From a bacterium UBA2219 (GTDB lineage Bacteria; Desulfobacterota; Deferrimicrobia; Deferrimicrobiales; Deferrimicrobiaceae), in contig DCUH01000081.1 in the NCBI GenBank assembly GCA_002327765.1, positions 21,097 to 58,026 of the forward strand: 36,930 nucleotides of DNA, written 5' to 3'. A program made the position numbers and the translations under genes. Shown in pieces: positions 24,467-31,978 of this stretch. The notes under the pieces were generated by a model. The model searched no databases and was not told the DNA's origin. It worked only from the letters and a program-made list of their open reading frames with translations. Every line of letters starts with the position of its first letter. The stretch's first letter is position 1.

Positions 24467-24895
24467 TCACCGTCTGGGGGGGAGCCACAGGGGGTGCCCG
24501 GTCTCGTCCCGGAGCTTGAGCACCTCGTTCCCTTTCCGCACCTCCCCCGCGACGAAGCGCTTAAATCCGCGCCGGGTGACCCAGGATCCCTTGACGTCCA
24601 CCTTGTCTCCCTTGTTGAGCTCGACGGGCTGCTCTTCGACGTAGGAGATGGGGCCCAGGTTGATATCGATCTTCTTCTTGTCCGCTTTTTCGAGGGTGAG
24701 GATCACGGAACACCCCCTGCCGCTGCGGGTGCGCATGAGGTCAACGTCGGCGATCTGCCCGGTGAGGGTTTCCAGGGCGGCGGGGTTGTAGACGTTCTTT
24801 GTCATGCCCCGGGGCGGGCCTTGCGCGCCGGCGCTGGCGGAGAGGAGGATGAGGGATGCCGCGACACCGGTGAGGAACCATCGCCGAGGAAGCAT
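24467..24895 (-). CDS. Exported OB-fold-like protein of unknown function (MamS-like pattern)
   Basis: 142 residues with a signal peptide (about 1-24, ASAGA-QG). The mature part follows a beta-rich pattern: a GQIADVDLMRTRSGRGCSVILTLE strand pair, INLGPISYVEE, NKGDKVDVKGSWVTRRG, FVAGEVRKG, and the ending LKLRDETGHPLWLPPRR. The LRDxxGxPLW ending and GP-x-Y segment recall the periplasmic OB-fold proteins that include magnetosome MamS and many uncharacterised respiratory accessories. It is first in the operon, 52 bases before the porin. A role in periplasmic assembly or redox accessory function is inference only. Confidence 0.75.
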   Translation of the reverse strand: MLPRRWFLTGVAASLILLSASAGAQGPPRGMTKNVYNPAALETLTGQIADVDLMRTRSGRGCSVILTLEKADKKKIDINLGPISYVEEQPVELNKGDKVDVKGSWVTRRGFKRFVAGEVRKGNEVLKLRDETGHPLWLPPRR

Positions 24896-24946
24896 CGTTC
24901 CCTCCAGACAGGTCCGGTGTGTTGATGAACGGATACGAGTACGAAC

Positions 24947-24977
24947 ATTATACTTTACGGGTATGACGGGAATTCAA
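24947..24977 (-). promoter_or_regulatory. Promoter of the porin-cytochrome operon
   Basis: On the minus strand a perfect -10 TATAAT (24952-24947) lies 19 bases after TTGAAT (24977-24972), a slightly long spacer. Transcription would start near 24940, about 45 bases before ATG 24895. The -35 overlaps the stop of the upstream gene. Confidence 0.55.
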
Positions 24978-25867
24978 TAATTATTATCGTCCCCTCGGGG
25001 ATTTCCCCCGGTCCCCCCGGCCAGGTCGCCGATCTTCACCAGCGCGGCGGTCGCGTCCGCCCGCTCGAAGAACCGCAGGAAATTGTTGATCAGGTTCCCG
25101 GACGGGTCGTCGAAGTGCAGGTAGCCGCCGCCGGAATAGTACCGGTCCTCCGGGTCGAGCATGACCCATTCGAGAAGCAGGTGCCGCCGGTCGATGATGA
25201 AGAAGGTCCTCTCCTGGAAGGGGGCGCAGGACCGAAGGCTCGCGATCTCCGGGGCTTTCTGGCCCAGCAGTGCCAGCGCCTCGCAATGCTCCCGGAAGAT
25301 CGGGTCGTCGGCCAGAACGTCGGAGATCTTCCTTCCCCGCGGGATCTGGAGCAGCCGCCGGTACCGGAACTCCCCGGGCTTTCCGCTCCTCACCTTCTCG
25401 ATGAGCGACTCGTAATATCGCCTGCGCACCTCGCTGGCCTTCTCGTCCTGATGGTACCGGACCTTGCTCGAATGCTCCTCCAGCGGGTTGTAGTCGAGGA
25501 CCAGCACCTCGCGCTCGGCCTTGGCGGTGAGCTCCCGGATCCGCCGCGACCCTTCCGTGAAGCGCCCGTCGCTCACGGGGAGGAAAGTGAACGTCGTGCC
25601 CAGGCTGGACACGAGGGCGTCCATCTGCTGCCGCATGTCCCGCATCCCGGCCAGCGTCTTCGCCACCTCGTCCGTCTCCCGCCGGTTGATCAGCAGGCTG
25701 ACGGAGACGAGCGCCATGGTCGCGAGGATCGCCTCGGAGACCACGGATTGATCCGTGACGTTGAAGATGTCCAGGCAGACGACGGTGAAGGCGACGGCGA
25801 GCGTGATGTAGACGTCGAGGTTCTGCCGTTCCTTCAGGTCCTTCAACACGCCGCGGAACAGGTTCAT
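24974..25867 (-). CDS. Two-TM membrane protein with unknown cytoplasmic domain
   Basis: 297 residues; I do not recognise the family. Two hydrophobic segments near the start (about 19-38, DVYITLAVAFTVVCLDIF, and 43-61, SEAILATMALVSVSLL) are followed by a short coiled stretch (VAKTLAGMRDMRQQMDALV) and a mixed alpha/beta domain of about 200 residues. Notable blocks: REVLVLDYNPLEEHSS, ASLRSCAPFQERTFFIIDRRHLLLEWVML and YYSGGGYLHFDD. The shape recalls the phospholipase-D-like or STAND-adjacent cytoplasmic sensor domains that follow two TMs, but there is no HxK motif. It is 32 bases downstream of the 65-residue gene, so they form a pair. Confidence 0.75.
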   Translation of the reverse strand: MNLFRGVLKDLKERQNLDVYITLAVAFTVVCLDIFNVTDQSVVSEAILATMALVSVSLLINRRETDEVAKTLAGMRDMRQQMDALVSSLGTTFTFLPVSDGRFTEGSRRIRELTAKAEREVLVLDYNPLEEHSSKVRYHQDEKASEVRRRYYESLIEKVRSGKPGEFRYRRLLQIPRGRKISDVLADDPIFREHCEALALLGQKAPEIASLRSCAPFQERTFFIIDRRHLLLEWVMLDPEDRYYSGGGYLHFDDPSGNLINNFLRFFERADATAALVKIGDLAGGTGGNPRGDDNNY

Positions 25868-25899
25868 GAGGTTCCTTCCCGGTCGGGCCTTGGGGAACG

Positions 25900-26097
25900 T
25901 CAGCCCGGGATCCGCCGGACGGTCTTTTCCGAGATCATCCCGTTCAGCTCCTGGAGGAGGACCCGCTCGTGGGGATCGATCGCGCCGTCCTTGTGGGCCG
26001 CCTCGATGATCTCCTCGTACTCGGAATTTTTGATGACGTGGTCCTCCATGGCTTTCTGGATGATTTCCTCAAGTTTTTTGCCGCTTTTGGTCAGCAT
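25900..26097 (-). CDS. Small acidic protein with TerB-like EF-hand-like motif
   Basis: 65 residues starting at ATG 26097 after AAAGGA. It is helical, with KKLEEIIQKAMEDHVI followed by AAHKDGAIDPHERVLLQELN. The DGxIDxxERxLLxxL pattern is the sort seen in TerB-like and related acidic helical proteins. It is too short for a full TerB domain (about 110). No signal peptide. It is first of a two-gene unit with the membrane protein, and divergent from the methyltransferase. Function unknown. Confidence 0.65.
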   Translation of the reverse strand: MLTKSGKKLEEIIQKAMEDHVIKNSEYEEIIEAAHKDGAIDPHERVLLQELNGMISEKTVRRIPG

Positions 26098-26193
26098 GAA
26101 TGCATCCTTTCTTGTGAAATTTCCCCAATGATATCATGATCGGGGCGGGAGACGGGAGGTCGATGACCCGGAACGCCTCCGGGGGGAGCTTCC

Positions 26194-26874
26194 ATGCAGA
26201 CGTTCGACGCGTTCGCGGACAAGTACGACCCGTGGTTCGAGACCCGGCTCGGGAAGTACGTCCTTCGGCACGAAAAGGAGCTGGTCCTCGGGCTCGCGGC
26301 GCCGAAGGCCGGGGAGAAGGTGCTCGACGTCGGCGTCGGGAGCGGCATCTTCGCGCTGGAGCTTCTGAAGCGCGGGGTCGACCTTGCCGGGATCGACGTC
26401 TCCGCGAGGATGCTCGACATCGCCCGGTCGAAGGGCATGACGAACGTCTCCCTCGGCGACGCCGTGTCGCTCGACTTCCCGGACGAAAGCTTCGACCTCG
26501 TCATCTCCATCACGGCGCTCGAATTCATCGCGGATTACGAGAAGGCGATCGCAGAGATGGCTCGGGTGTGCAAACGGGGCGGCCGGGTCGTGGTGGGGAC
26601 GCTCGGGTCGCATTCGTTGTGGGCGCTGAAAAGGAGGAGGGCGGCGCGCAGGGAGCCGGACTCCGTGTTCCGCGAGGCGAGGTTCTATTCTTACGGGGAG
26701 CTGAAGGCGGCGGCGGAAAAGCACGGCCGCGGCTGCGTCGTGAAGGGGGCGATCTACGCGCCGCCGTTCGACAACGCCTTCTGCGTGTTCGCCGGGAGGG
26801 CGATCGAGAAGGCGTGCCAGCTGCTCTTCCCGTCCCTGGGGGCGTTCCTGATCTTCCGGATGGAAAAGGCCTGA
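26194..26874 (+). CDS. Class I SAM-dependent methyltransferase
   Basis: 226 residues. Motif I is VLDVGVGSGIFALELL (about 46-61), followed by the acidic end of strand 2 (GIDVS, about 69-73), motif II region SLDFPDESFDLVISITALEFI and motif III KRGGRVVVGTLG. This is the UbiE/BioC-like Methyltransf_11 type. The opening QTFDAFADKYDPWFETRLG is typical of small-molecule methyltransferases. The substrate is not evident. ATG follows GGGGGGAG. It is convergent with the acyl-CoA synthetase beta gene (13-base gap) and divergent from the 65-residue gene. Confidence 0.88.
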   Translation: MQTFDAFADKYDPWFETRLGKYVLRHEKELVLGLAAPKAGEKVLDVGVGSGIFALELLKRGVDLAGIDVSARMLDIARSKGMTNVSLGDAVSLDFPDESFDLVISITALEFIADYEKAIAEMARVCKRGGRVVVGTLGSHSLWALKRRRAARREPDSVFREARFYSYGELKAAAEKHGRGCVVKGAIYAPPFDNAFCVFAGRAIEKACQLLFPSLGAFLIFRMEKA

Positions 26875-26887
26875 AGGAAGGCCGCCC

Positions 26888-27529
26888 TCAATCCCGGACC
26901 AGCGCCCGGGCGTCCACGGCGATCGCGCCCTTTCCGTAAGCCATCACCGGGTTCATGTCCAGCTCCAGGACCTCGTCCCGCTCCATCATGAGGCGGGACG
27001 CGGCGACGAGGATTCCGGCCAGCGCCTCGAGGTCGACGGCTTTCCTCCCCCTCGCGCCTTTCAGGACGGCGTACCCCTTCACGTCGTCGATCATGTCCAT
27101 GGCCATCGCCCGGTCGACGGGCGCGACCCGGACCGAGATGTCCCTGAAGATCTCAACGAAGATTCCGCCGAGCCCGAACAGGATGATCGGGCCGAACTGC
27201 GGGTCCCTCTTCCCGCCGACGATGACCTCGACCCCCGGGGGCGCCATGGCCGATACGAGGACGCCCGCCGCGGGGTCGATCTCCCGCGCCACGGACAGGA
27301 TGCGCCCGGCCGCGAGGATCACCTCCCCGGGGTTGGTCGCGTTCAGTTCCACGAGCCCGAGGTCGCTCTTGTGGACGATCTTCCCCGACAGCGCCTTCAC
27401 CGCGACGGGGAACCCGATGTGCCGCGCCGCCTCCGCCGCCTCCGCGGCGCTGCTCGCGGCCCGGCTCTCGTTCAGCGGTATGCCGTAGCGCGCCAGCAGC
27501 TCTCTGGCCTCCTGCTCGTTCAGCATCAT
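26888..27529 (-). CDS. NDP-forming acyl-CoA synthetase, beta (ATP-grasp) subunit
   Basis: 213 residues. The ATP-grasp start NEQEARELLARYGIPLNES and AARHIGFPVAVKALSGKIVHKSDLGLV are typical, followed by GVEVIVGGKRDPQFGPIILFGLGGIFVEIFRD and the ending LDMNPVMAY. The enzyme class interconverts acyl-CoA, ADP (or GDP), Pi with acid, CoA and ATP, saving the thioester energy. It overlaps the alpha gene by ATGA (27526-27529), so the subunits are made together. Acyl range (acetyl, aromatic, branched) cannot be read. Confidence 0.9.
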   Translation of the reverse strand: MMLNEQEARELLARYGIPLNESRAASSAAEAAEAARHIGFPVAVKALSGKIVHKSDLGLVELNATNPGEVILAAGRILSVAREIDPAAGVLVSAMAPPGVEVIVGGKRDPQFGPIILFGLGGIFVEIFRDISVRVAPVDRAMAMDMIDDVKGYAVLKGARGRKAVDLEALAGILVAASRLMMERDEVLELDMNPVMAYGKGAIAVDARALVRD

Positions 27530-28902
27530 TTCCGCGGGGCCTTTCCCAGCTCGTAGTGGCGGATCAGCGCGGAGAGCGCCTCCGAGGCTCGCTCGGGCGT
27601 CGGGTAATAGGGCACCCGGTTGCGCCGGAACATCCGGGCCACGTCGCCGACCTCCCGCCCCCCCATCCAGCAGGCGACGACGGGCTTGGGGCACTTGTCG
27701 CGCAGCGCGTCGATCACGGCCCGGGCGGGCTCCTCGGGGTTCGTGAAGCCGCCGTGCGCGTAGATGACCAGAACGCAGTCGATCCCGTCGTCGTCGATGA
27801 GCGCCCGGAGGGCGTCCCGGTAGATGTCGTGGTCCGACTTGGCGACGGTGTCGATGGGGTTCTTGACGGACGCAAAGGCGGGAAGGAGCCGCGCGATCCC
27901 GGCCTTCGTGTGCCTGCGCAGCTCCGGGACCGTGAGCCCCCGCCGCTCGCAGGCGTCGCTCGCCATGATGGCCGCGCCGCCGCCGTTCGAGAGGATGGCG
28001 ACGCGGTTCCCCTTCGCCCGGGGCTGCGTCGAAAGGGCCATGGCGGCGTCGAACATCTCCCCGACGCCTTCCACGCGGACCACGCCGCACTGCCGGAAGG
28101 CGGCGTCGTACACGGCGTCCGACCCGGCCAGGCTCCCGGTGTGGGAGGCCGCCGCGCGGGCCCCCGCCCGGCTCATCCCGGCCTTGATGGCCAGCTTGGG
28201 CTTGCGGACCTTTTTCGCCGCCTCGAGGAAGCGGCGGCCGTCCTTGAGGCCCTCGATGTACATGGCGATCGTCCGGGTGTCCCCGTCCTCCTCGAAATAC
28301 TCCAGCAGGTCCGCCTCCGACACGTCGGCCTTGTTCCCCGTGCTCACGACGCAGTTCAATCCCAGATGGGAGCCGATGGACCAGTCCACGAGGGAAAGCC
28401 CCAGGGCCCCGCTCTGGGTGATGAAGGAGATCTCGCCCTTCGGGGGCATCTTCGGGACGACGCTCGCGTTCAGCCCGATGGCGTTGTTCAGGAACCCCAT
28501 CGTGTTCGGCCCGAGCATGCGCATGCCGTGCGAGGCGGCCCGTTCCCGTACCCGCTCCTCGAGCCGGGCCCCTTCGGGGCCGGTTTCGCCGAAGCCCGCC
28601 GTGATCACGCACAGCGCCTTCACCCCCTTCGCGCCGCACTCGTCGACGACCCGGGGAACGGCGGGCGACGGCACGATGACGACGGCCAGCTCCACCCCGC
28701 CCGGGACGTCCCCGACGCCGGGGTAGCAGGCGACCCCCTCGATGGCGGATACCGAAGGGTTCACGGCATACACCTTCCCCTTGTACGGGTTCCCGACGAT
28801 GTTGCGGAGCACCTTGCAGCCCCACTTCGCGGGATCGCGCGACGCGCCGATCACGGCGATGCTCGCGGGCCGCAGCAGGGAGCTCAGCGGATGTCCGGCC
28901 AT
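27526..28902 (-). CDS. NDP-forming acyl-CoA synthetase, alpha (CoA-binding) subunit
   Basis: 458 residues from ATG 28902. N-terminal CoA-binding Rossmann domain (ASIAVIGASRDPAKWGCKVLRNI), then the ligase domains with ITQSGALGLSLVDW and the phosphoryl-carrying His254 in AASHTGSLAGSD. Length is that of separate ACD alpha subunits (about 460). The alternative, a protein acetyltransferase (Pat) fusion, is excluded because there is no GNAT domain. It is divergent from the NO reductase, with 120 bases between; the promoter would lie near the TTGAC palindrome, so the regulator might affect both sides. A long open frame continues antisense through the NO reductase, which I consider a GC artefact. Confidence 0.92.
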   Translation of the reverse strand: MAGHPLSSLLRPASIAVIGASRDPAKWGCKVLRNIVGNPYKGKVYAVNPSVSAIEGVACYPGVGDVPGGVELAVVIVPSPAVPRVVDECGAKGVKALCVITAGFGETGPEGARLEERVRERAASHGMRMLGPNTMGFLNNAIGLNASVVPKMPPKGEISFITQSGALGLSLVDWSIGSHLGLNCVVSTGNKADVSEADLLEYFEEDGDTRTIAMYIEGLKDGRRFLEAAKKVRKPKLAIKAGMSRAGARAAASHTGSLAGSDAVYDAAFRQCGVVRVEGVGEMFDAAMALSTQPRAKGNRVAILSNGGGAAIMASDACERRGLTVPELRRHTKAGIARLLPAFASVKNPIDTVAKSDHDIYRDALRALIDDDGIDCVLVIYAHGGFTNPEEPARAVIDALRDKCPKPVVACWMGGREVGDVARMFRRNRVPYYPTPERASEALSALIRHYELGKAPRK

Positions 28903-28951
28903 TCGTTCACCTTCGGTTCCATCTTTCTTTATCTTAGTGCAGCGGCCCGTT

Positions 28952-28993
28952 TTGACGCAGGTCAATTCCGCCGGGGGGGCGGACGGAGATAAT
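28952..28993 (+). promoter_or_regulatory. CRP/FNR-type operator and -10 of the NO reductase gene
   Basis: TTGACGCAGGTCAA (28952-28965) is a TTGAC-N4-GTCAA palindrome. GATAAT at 28988-28993 is a good -10, giving a transcription start near 29000. The palindrome centre is then at about -41.5, the class II activator position for CRP/FNR proteins. No separate -35 is seen, which fits activator dependence. The same layout precedes the DUF6448-hemerythrin pair. Confidence 0.72.
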
Positions 28994-29022
28994 AGAATGA
29001 TGTAGGTAAAAAGGAGGGACCC

Positions 29023-31284
29023 ATGGAGAGTTCGAGGACCCGAGCCGTCCTGCTGTTCCTGCTGGCCCTGACCTTCGGCGTGCTTCTCTTTGGCGGGTAC
29101 CTGATGGACCGGGAGAAGCCGCCGATTCCGGCGACGGTTGGCACCGCCGACGGGCGGACGCTGTACACCGGGGAGGACGTCACCCGGGGGCAGAATTACT
29201 TCTACAGCCGCGGGGGTCAGCACATCGGCAGCATCTGGGGGCACGGCGCCTACCTCGCGCCGGACTGGTCGGCGGACTATCTCCACCGGATGGGGCTGTT
29301 CCTGGCCGCCCGCCACCTCGGGAAAACCGCGGAAGAGGCGACCGCTTTCACACAGGCCGATCTCGAGGCGCAAGACGCCCCGACCCGCGCCCGCGTCACC
29401 GCCCTGGTGACGGAGGAGATCAAGGCCAACCGCCATGACGCCTCTTCCGGGAAGCTGACCTTCACCCCGTTCCAGGCCGAGGCCCACGAAAGCCTGGCCC
29501 GCTATTACACGGAGCTGTTCCGCGGCGGGAACGAGCGGATGGGGCTGCAGCCGGGCATCGTCGAAACCGACGAGCAGGGGCGGCTGGTGGCGGGCTTCTT
29601 CTCCTGGCTCGCCTGGGCCGCCGGGACGAACCGCCCCGGAGCGGACCACACCTATACGAGCAATTGGCCTTTCGACCCGCTCGTGGGCAACCACGCGCTG
29701 CCGGGGTCGGTGATCTGGTCGATCGTCAGCGTCGTTTTGCTCATCCTGGGGATCGCCGGCGCCATCTTCCTGTACCAGCGCTACATCCGGGAGGAGGAAT
29801 ACCAGGCGGGCCCGCTGGTGCCGCTCGCCGAGCCCTCCCCGACCCCGAGCCAGAAAGCCACGCTGGCCTATTTCCTGGTGGCGATGGCGCTGTTCGTGAT
29901 CCAGGTCGGCATGGGCTCGCTCACCGGGCACTTCACCGTGGAAGGAACGCGCTTCTTCGGCGTTCCGCTCGGCGAGATCCTGCCGTACGCGGCCGCGCGG
30001 ACGTGGCATGTGCAGCTCGGCGTGTTCTTCATCGCCACCTGCTTCCTTGCCGCCGGCCTCTTCATCGGGCCGTTCGTCGGGCGCGAACCCGCGCACCAGG
30101 GGAAGCTGGTGTGGACCCTGTTCGCCGCGGTCGTCGTGGTGGTCCTTGGCGCGCTCGGCGGGACGTACGCCTCGACGCTGGGCGCCTTCGGCGGGGACGG
30201 CTTCCTGTTCGGCCACCAGGGCTACGAGTACATCGAGCTGGGGCGGGTGTGGCAGCTCCTGCTCATCGCCGGGATGATCATCTGGCTGGCTCTGGTCGTG
30301 CGGGCGATCCGGCCGGCGCTTTCCGGGGAGAAGGACGCGGGAGGGATGACGCACCTTCTCCTCTACAGCGCGGTCAGCATCCCCGCCTTCTACATGGTGG
30401 GGCTGTTCTACGGGAAGGGAAGCCATCTCTCCAACGCCGAGTACTGGCGCTGGTGGGTCGTCCACCTCTGGGTCGAGGGCTTCTTCGAGGTCTTCGCGAC
30501 GGTGTTCATGGCGTTCCTGCTGGCGCGCATCGGGGTGGTCGGCTCCCGCTTCGCCCTGCGGACCGTCTACTTCAGCATCTTCCTTTATCTCGGCAGCGGC
30601 GTGATCGGGACGTTCCACCATCTCTATTGGAGCGGCTCCCCGACGCCGATCATCGCCCTGGGCGCGGTCTTCTCCGCGCTGGAGGTGGTGCCGCTGACGA
30701 TCCTCGGATTCGAGGCCGCGCACAACCTCCGCGCGGCGGAAACGGGGAAGGACAACCCGTACCGCTGGCCGATCTACTTCTTCGTCTCCGTGGCCTTCTG
30801 GAACATGCTCGGGGCGGGGGTGTTCGGCTTCCTGATCAACCCGCCGATCGTCCTCTATTACATCCAGGGCATCAACACGACGCCGATCCACTCGCATACC
30901 GCGCTCTTCGGCGTGTACGGGCTGCTGGCGATCTCGCTCATGCTCTTTTCCATGCGGCACACGGTGAGCCGGGAGGCGTGGTCGGACCGGCTGCTCAAGT
31001 GGGGCTTCTGGGGCCTCAACGGCGGCCTCGCGCTGATGACCTTCGTGAGCCTCGTTCCGTCGGGCTTCTACCAGTTCTACTTCGCGGTTCGGGACGGCCT
31101 CTGGTACGCGCGCAGCCCGGAGATCGCGTCGGGGGAGGTGATCCGCAACCTGGCGTGGGCCCGCGTCGTGCCCGACCTCGTATTCTCGGCCGGGGCGCTG
31201 CTCATGCTGCTCTTCGTCGGTCGGGCGATATGGGTCGAGGTCACCAGCCGAGGAGCAGCTTCGCCCCCAGCGCGCCGCCCATGA
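29023..31284 (+). CDS. norB: Quinol-dependent nitric oxide reductase (qNor)
   Basis: 753 residues, about 14 membrane segments. The N-terminal extension (GEDVTRGQNYFYSRGGQHIGSIWGHGAYLAPDWSADYL) is the NorC-like domain of qNor, without a CxxCH, so electrons come from quinol. The catalytic subunit has HLWVEGFFEVFAT, FHHLYWSG and HSHTALFGVYG, which hold the heme and FeB histidines and the conserved Glu residues. It reduces two NO to N2O at the inner membrane. I see no nirS, nirK or nosZ nearby, so the likely role is detoxification rather than full denitrification. Ribosome site AAAGGAGGG. The tail overlaps the convergent TauE-like gene by 44 bases. Confidence 0.95.
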   Translation: MESSRTRAVLLFLLALTFGVLLFGGYLMDREKPPIPATVGTADGRTLYTGEDVTRGQNYFYSRGGQHIGSIWGHGAYLAPDWSADYLHRMGLFLAARHLGKTAEEATAFTQADLEAQDAPTRARVTALVTEEIKANRHDASSGKLTFTPFQAEAHESLARYYTELFRGGNERMGLQPGIVETDEQGRLVAGFFSWLAWAAGTNRPGADHTYTSNWPFDPLVGNHALPGSVIWSIVSVVLLILGIAGAIFLYQRYIREEEYQAGPLVPLAEPSPTPSQKATLAYFLVAMALFVIQVGMGSLTGHFTVEGTRFFGVPLGEILPYAAARTWHVQLGVFFIATCFLAAGLFIGPFVGREPAHQGKLVWTLFAAVVVVVLGALGGTYASTLGAFGGDGFLFGHQGYEYIELGRVWQLLLIAGMIIWLALVVRAIRPALSGEKDAGGMTHLLLYSAVSIPAFYMVGLFYGKGSHLSNAEYWRWWVVHLWVEGFFEVFATVFMAFLLARIGVVGSRFALRTVYFSIFLYLGSGVIGTFHHLYWSGSPTPIIALGAVFSALEVVPLTILGFEAAHNLRAAETGKDNPYRWPIYFFVSVAFWNMLGAGVFGFLINPPIVLYYIQGINTTPIHSHTALFGVYGLLAISLMLFSMRHTVSREAWSDRLLKWGFWGLNGGLALMTFVSLVPSGFYQFYFAVRDGLWYARSPEIASGEVIRNLAWARVVPDLVFSAGALLMLLFVGRAIWVEVTSRGAASPPARRP

Positions 31285-31978
31285 CCAGGAACATGGCGCG
31301 CACCAGTACTTGCCCCTTCCGGCGGCCGATGCGGGAGCCGACGTACGCCCCCAGGACGGATCCCGCGGTGGACGGGACCATCAGGCGCAGGTCGGCGTGG
31401 CCGGCCGCGGCATAGACGGCCACGGCGAAGCTGTTCAGGAAGAACGCCATCGCGTAATACGACCCAAGGGCGGTGAGCAGCGGCATCCCGCGCGTCCTGG
31501 CCAGCAGGACGGAAGTGAACAGGCCGTTGCCCGACCCGAAGAACGCCTCGTACGCCCCGATGGGGAACGCGAGGATGGAGGTCAGGCGGCGGGAGAGGAG
31601 CGGGGGCATCGAAGCCGCGCCCAGGGCCGGGCTCGCCGCCACGAACAGCACCAGGGCGACGATGATCGCCCCGATGACGCGCGCGAGGACCCGAGGGTCC
31701 GCGCCGCGCACGACTGCGGTGCCGACGAAGGCGCCCGCCAGCCCGACGAGTACCATGGCCCGGATCAGCGGCCAGTCCGCGTCGCGCCCTTGAAGGTAGT
31801 TGCGGGCGGCGATGGGGGTCCACGCGGCGCCGTTGAGCTGGTTCGACGCGATCACCGCGGGCAGCGGAAAGCCCATGGAAAGCCAGACGGGGGTTGTCAG
31901 GATCGCCGCGCCGGCCCCGCTCATGGCGCTGAGCATCGACGCCAGGAACGCCACCGACGATATGATCGCGAACTGCAT
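31241..31978 (-). CDS. TauE/SafE (TSUP) family permease
   Basis: 245 residues with about eight hydrophobic segments in two halves. Family blocks: SAMSGAGAAILTTPVWLSMG (about 15-34) and YEAFFGSGNGLFTSVLL in the second half, each with the Gly-rich loop typical of TSUP proteins. Members move sulfite, sulfoacetate or other organosulfur anions; which one is not evident. Its ATG overlaps the LpxR stop as TGATG, so it is expressed with lpxR. The 3' end overlaps that of the NO reductase by 44 bases. Confidence 0.87.
   Translation of the reverse strand: MQFAIISSVAFLASMLSAMSGAGAAILTTPVWLSMGFPLPAVIASNQLNGAAWTPIAARNYLQGRDADWPLIRAMVLVGLAGAFVGTAVVRGADPRVLARVIGAIIVALVLFVAASPALGAASMPPLLSRRLTSILAFPIGAYEAFFGSGNGLFTSVLLARTRGMPLLTALGSYYAMAFFLNSFAVAVYAAAGHADLRLMVPSTAGSVLGAYVGSRIGRRKGQVLVRAMFLVMGGALGAKLLLGW

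Noticed and set aside
27000..28900. Protein acetyltransferase (Pat-like) identity for the acyl-CoA synthetase
   Set aside because: No GNAT domain is fused, and alpha and beta are separate genes of usual ACD size with an intact catalytic His.
27526..30960. An open frame of 1144 codons on the minus strand that continues from the synthetase alpha gene through the whole NO reductase
   Set aside because: The upstream two-thirds is antisense to qNor, is rich in Arg, Pro, Asp and His as expected for a shadow of a high-GC gene, and matches no domain. The real alpha subunit starts at 28902 with MAGHPLSSLLRPASIAV.
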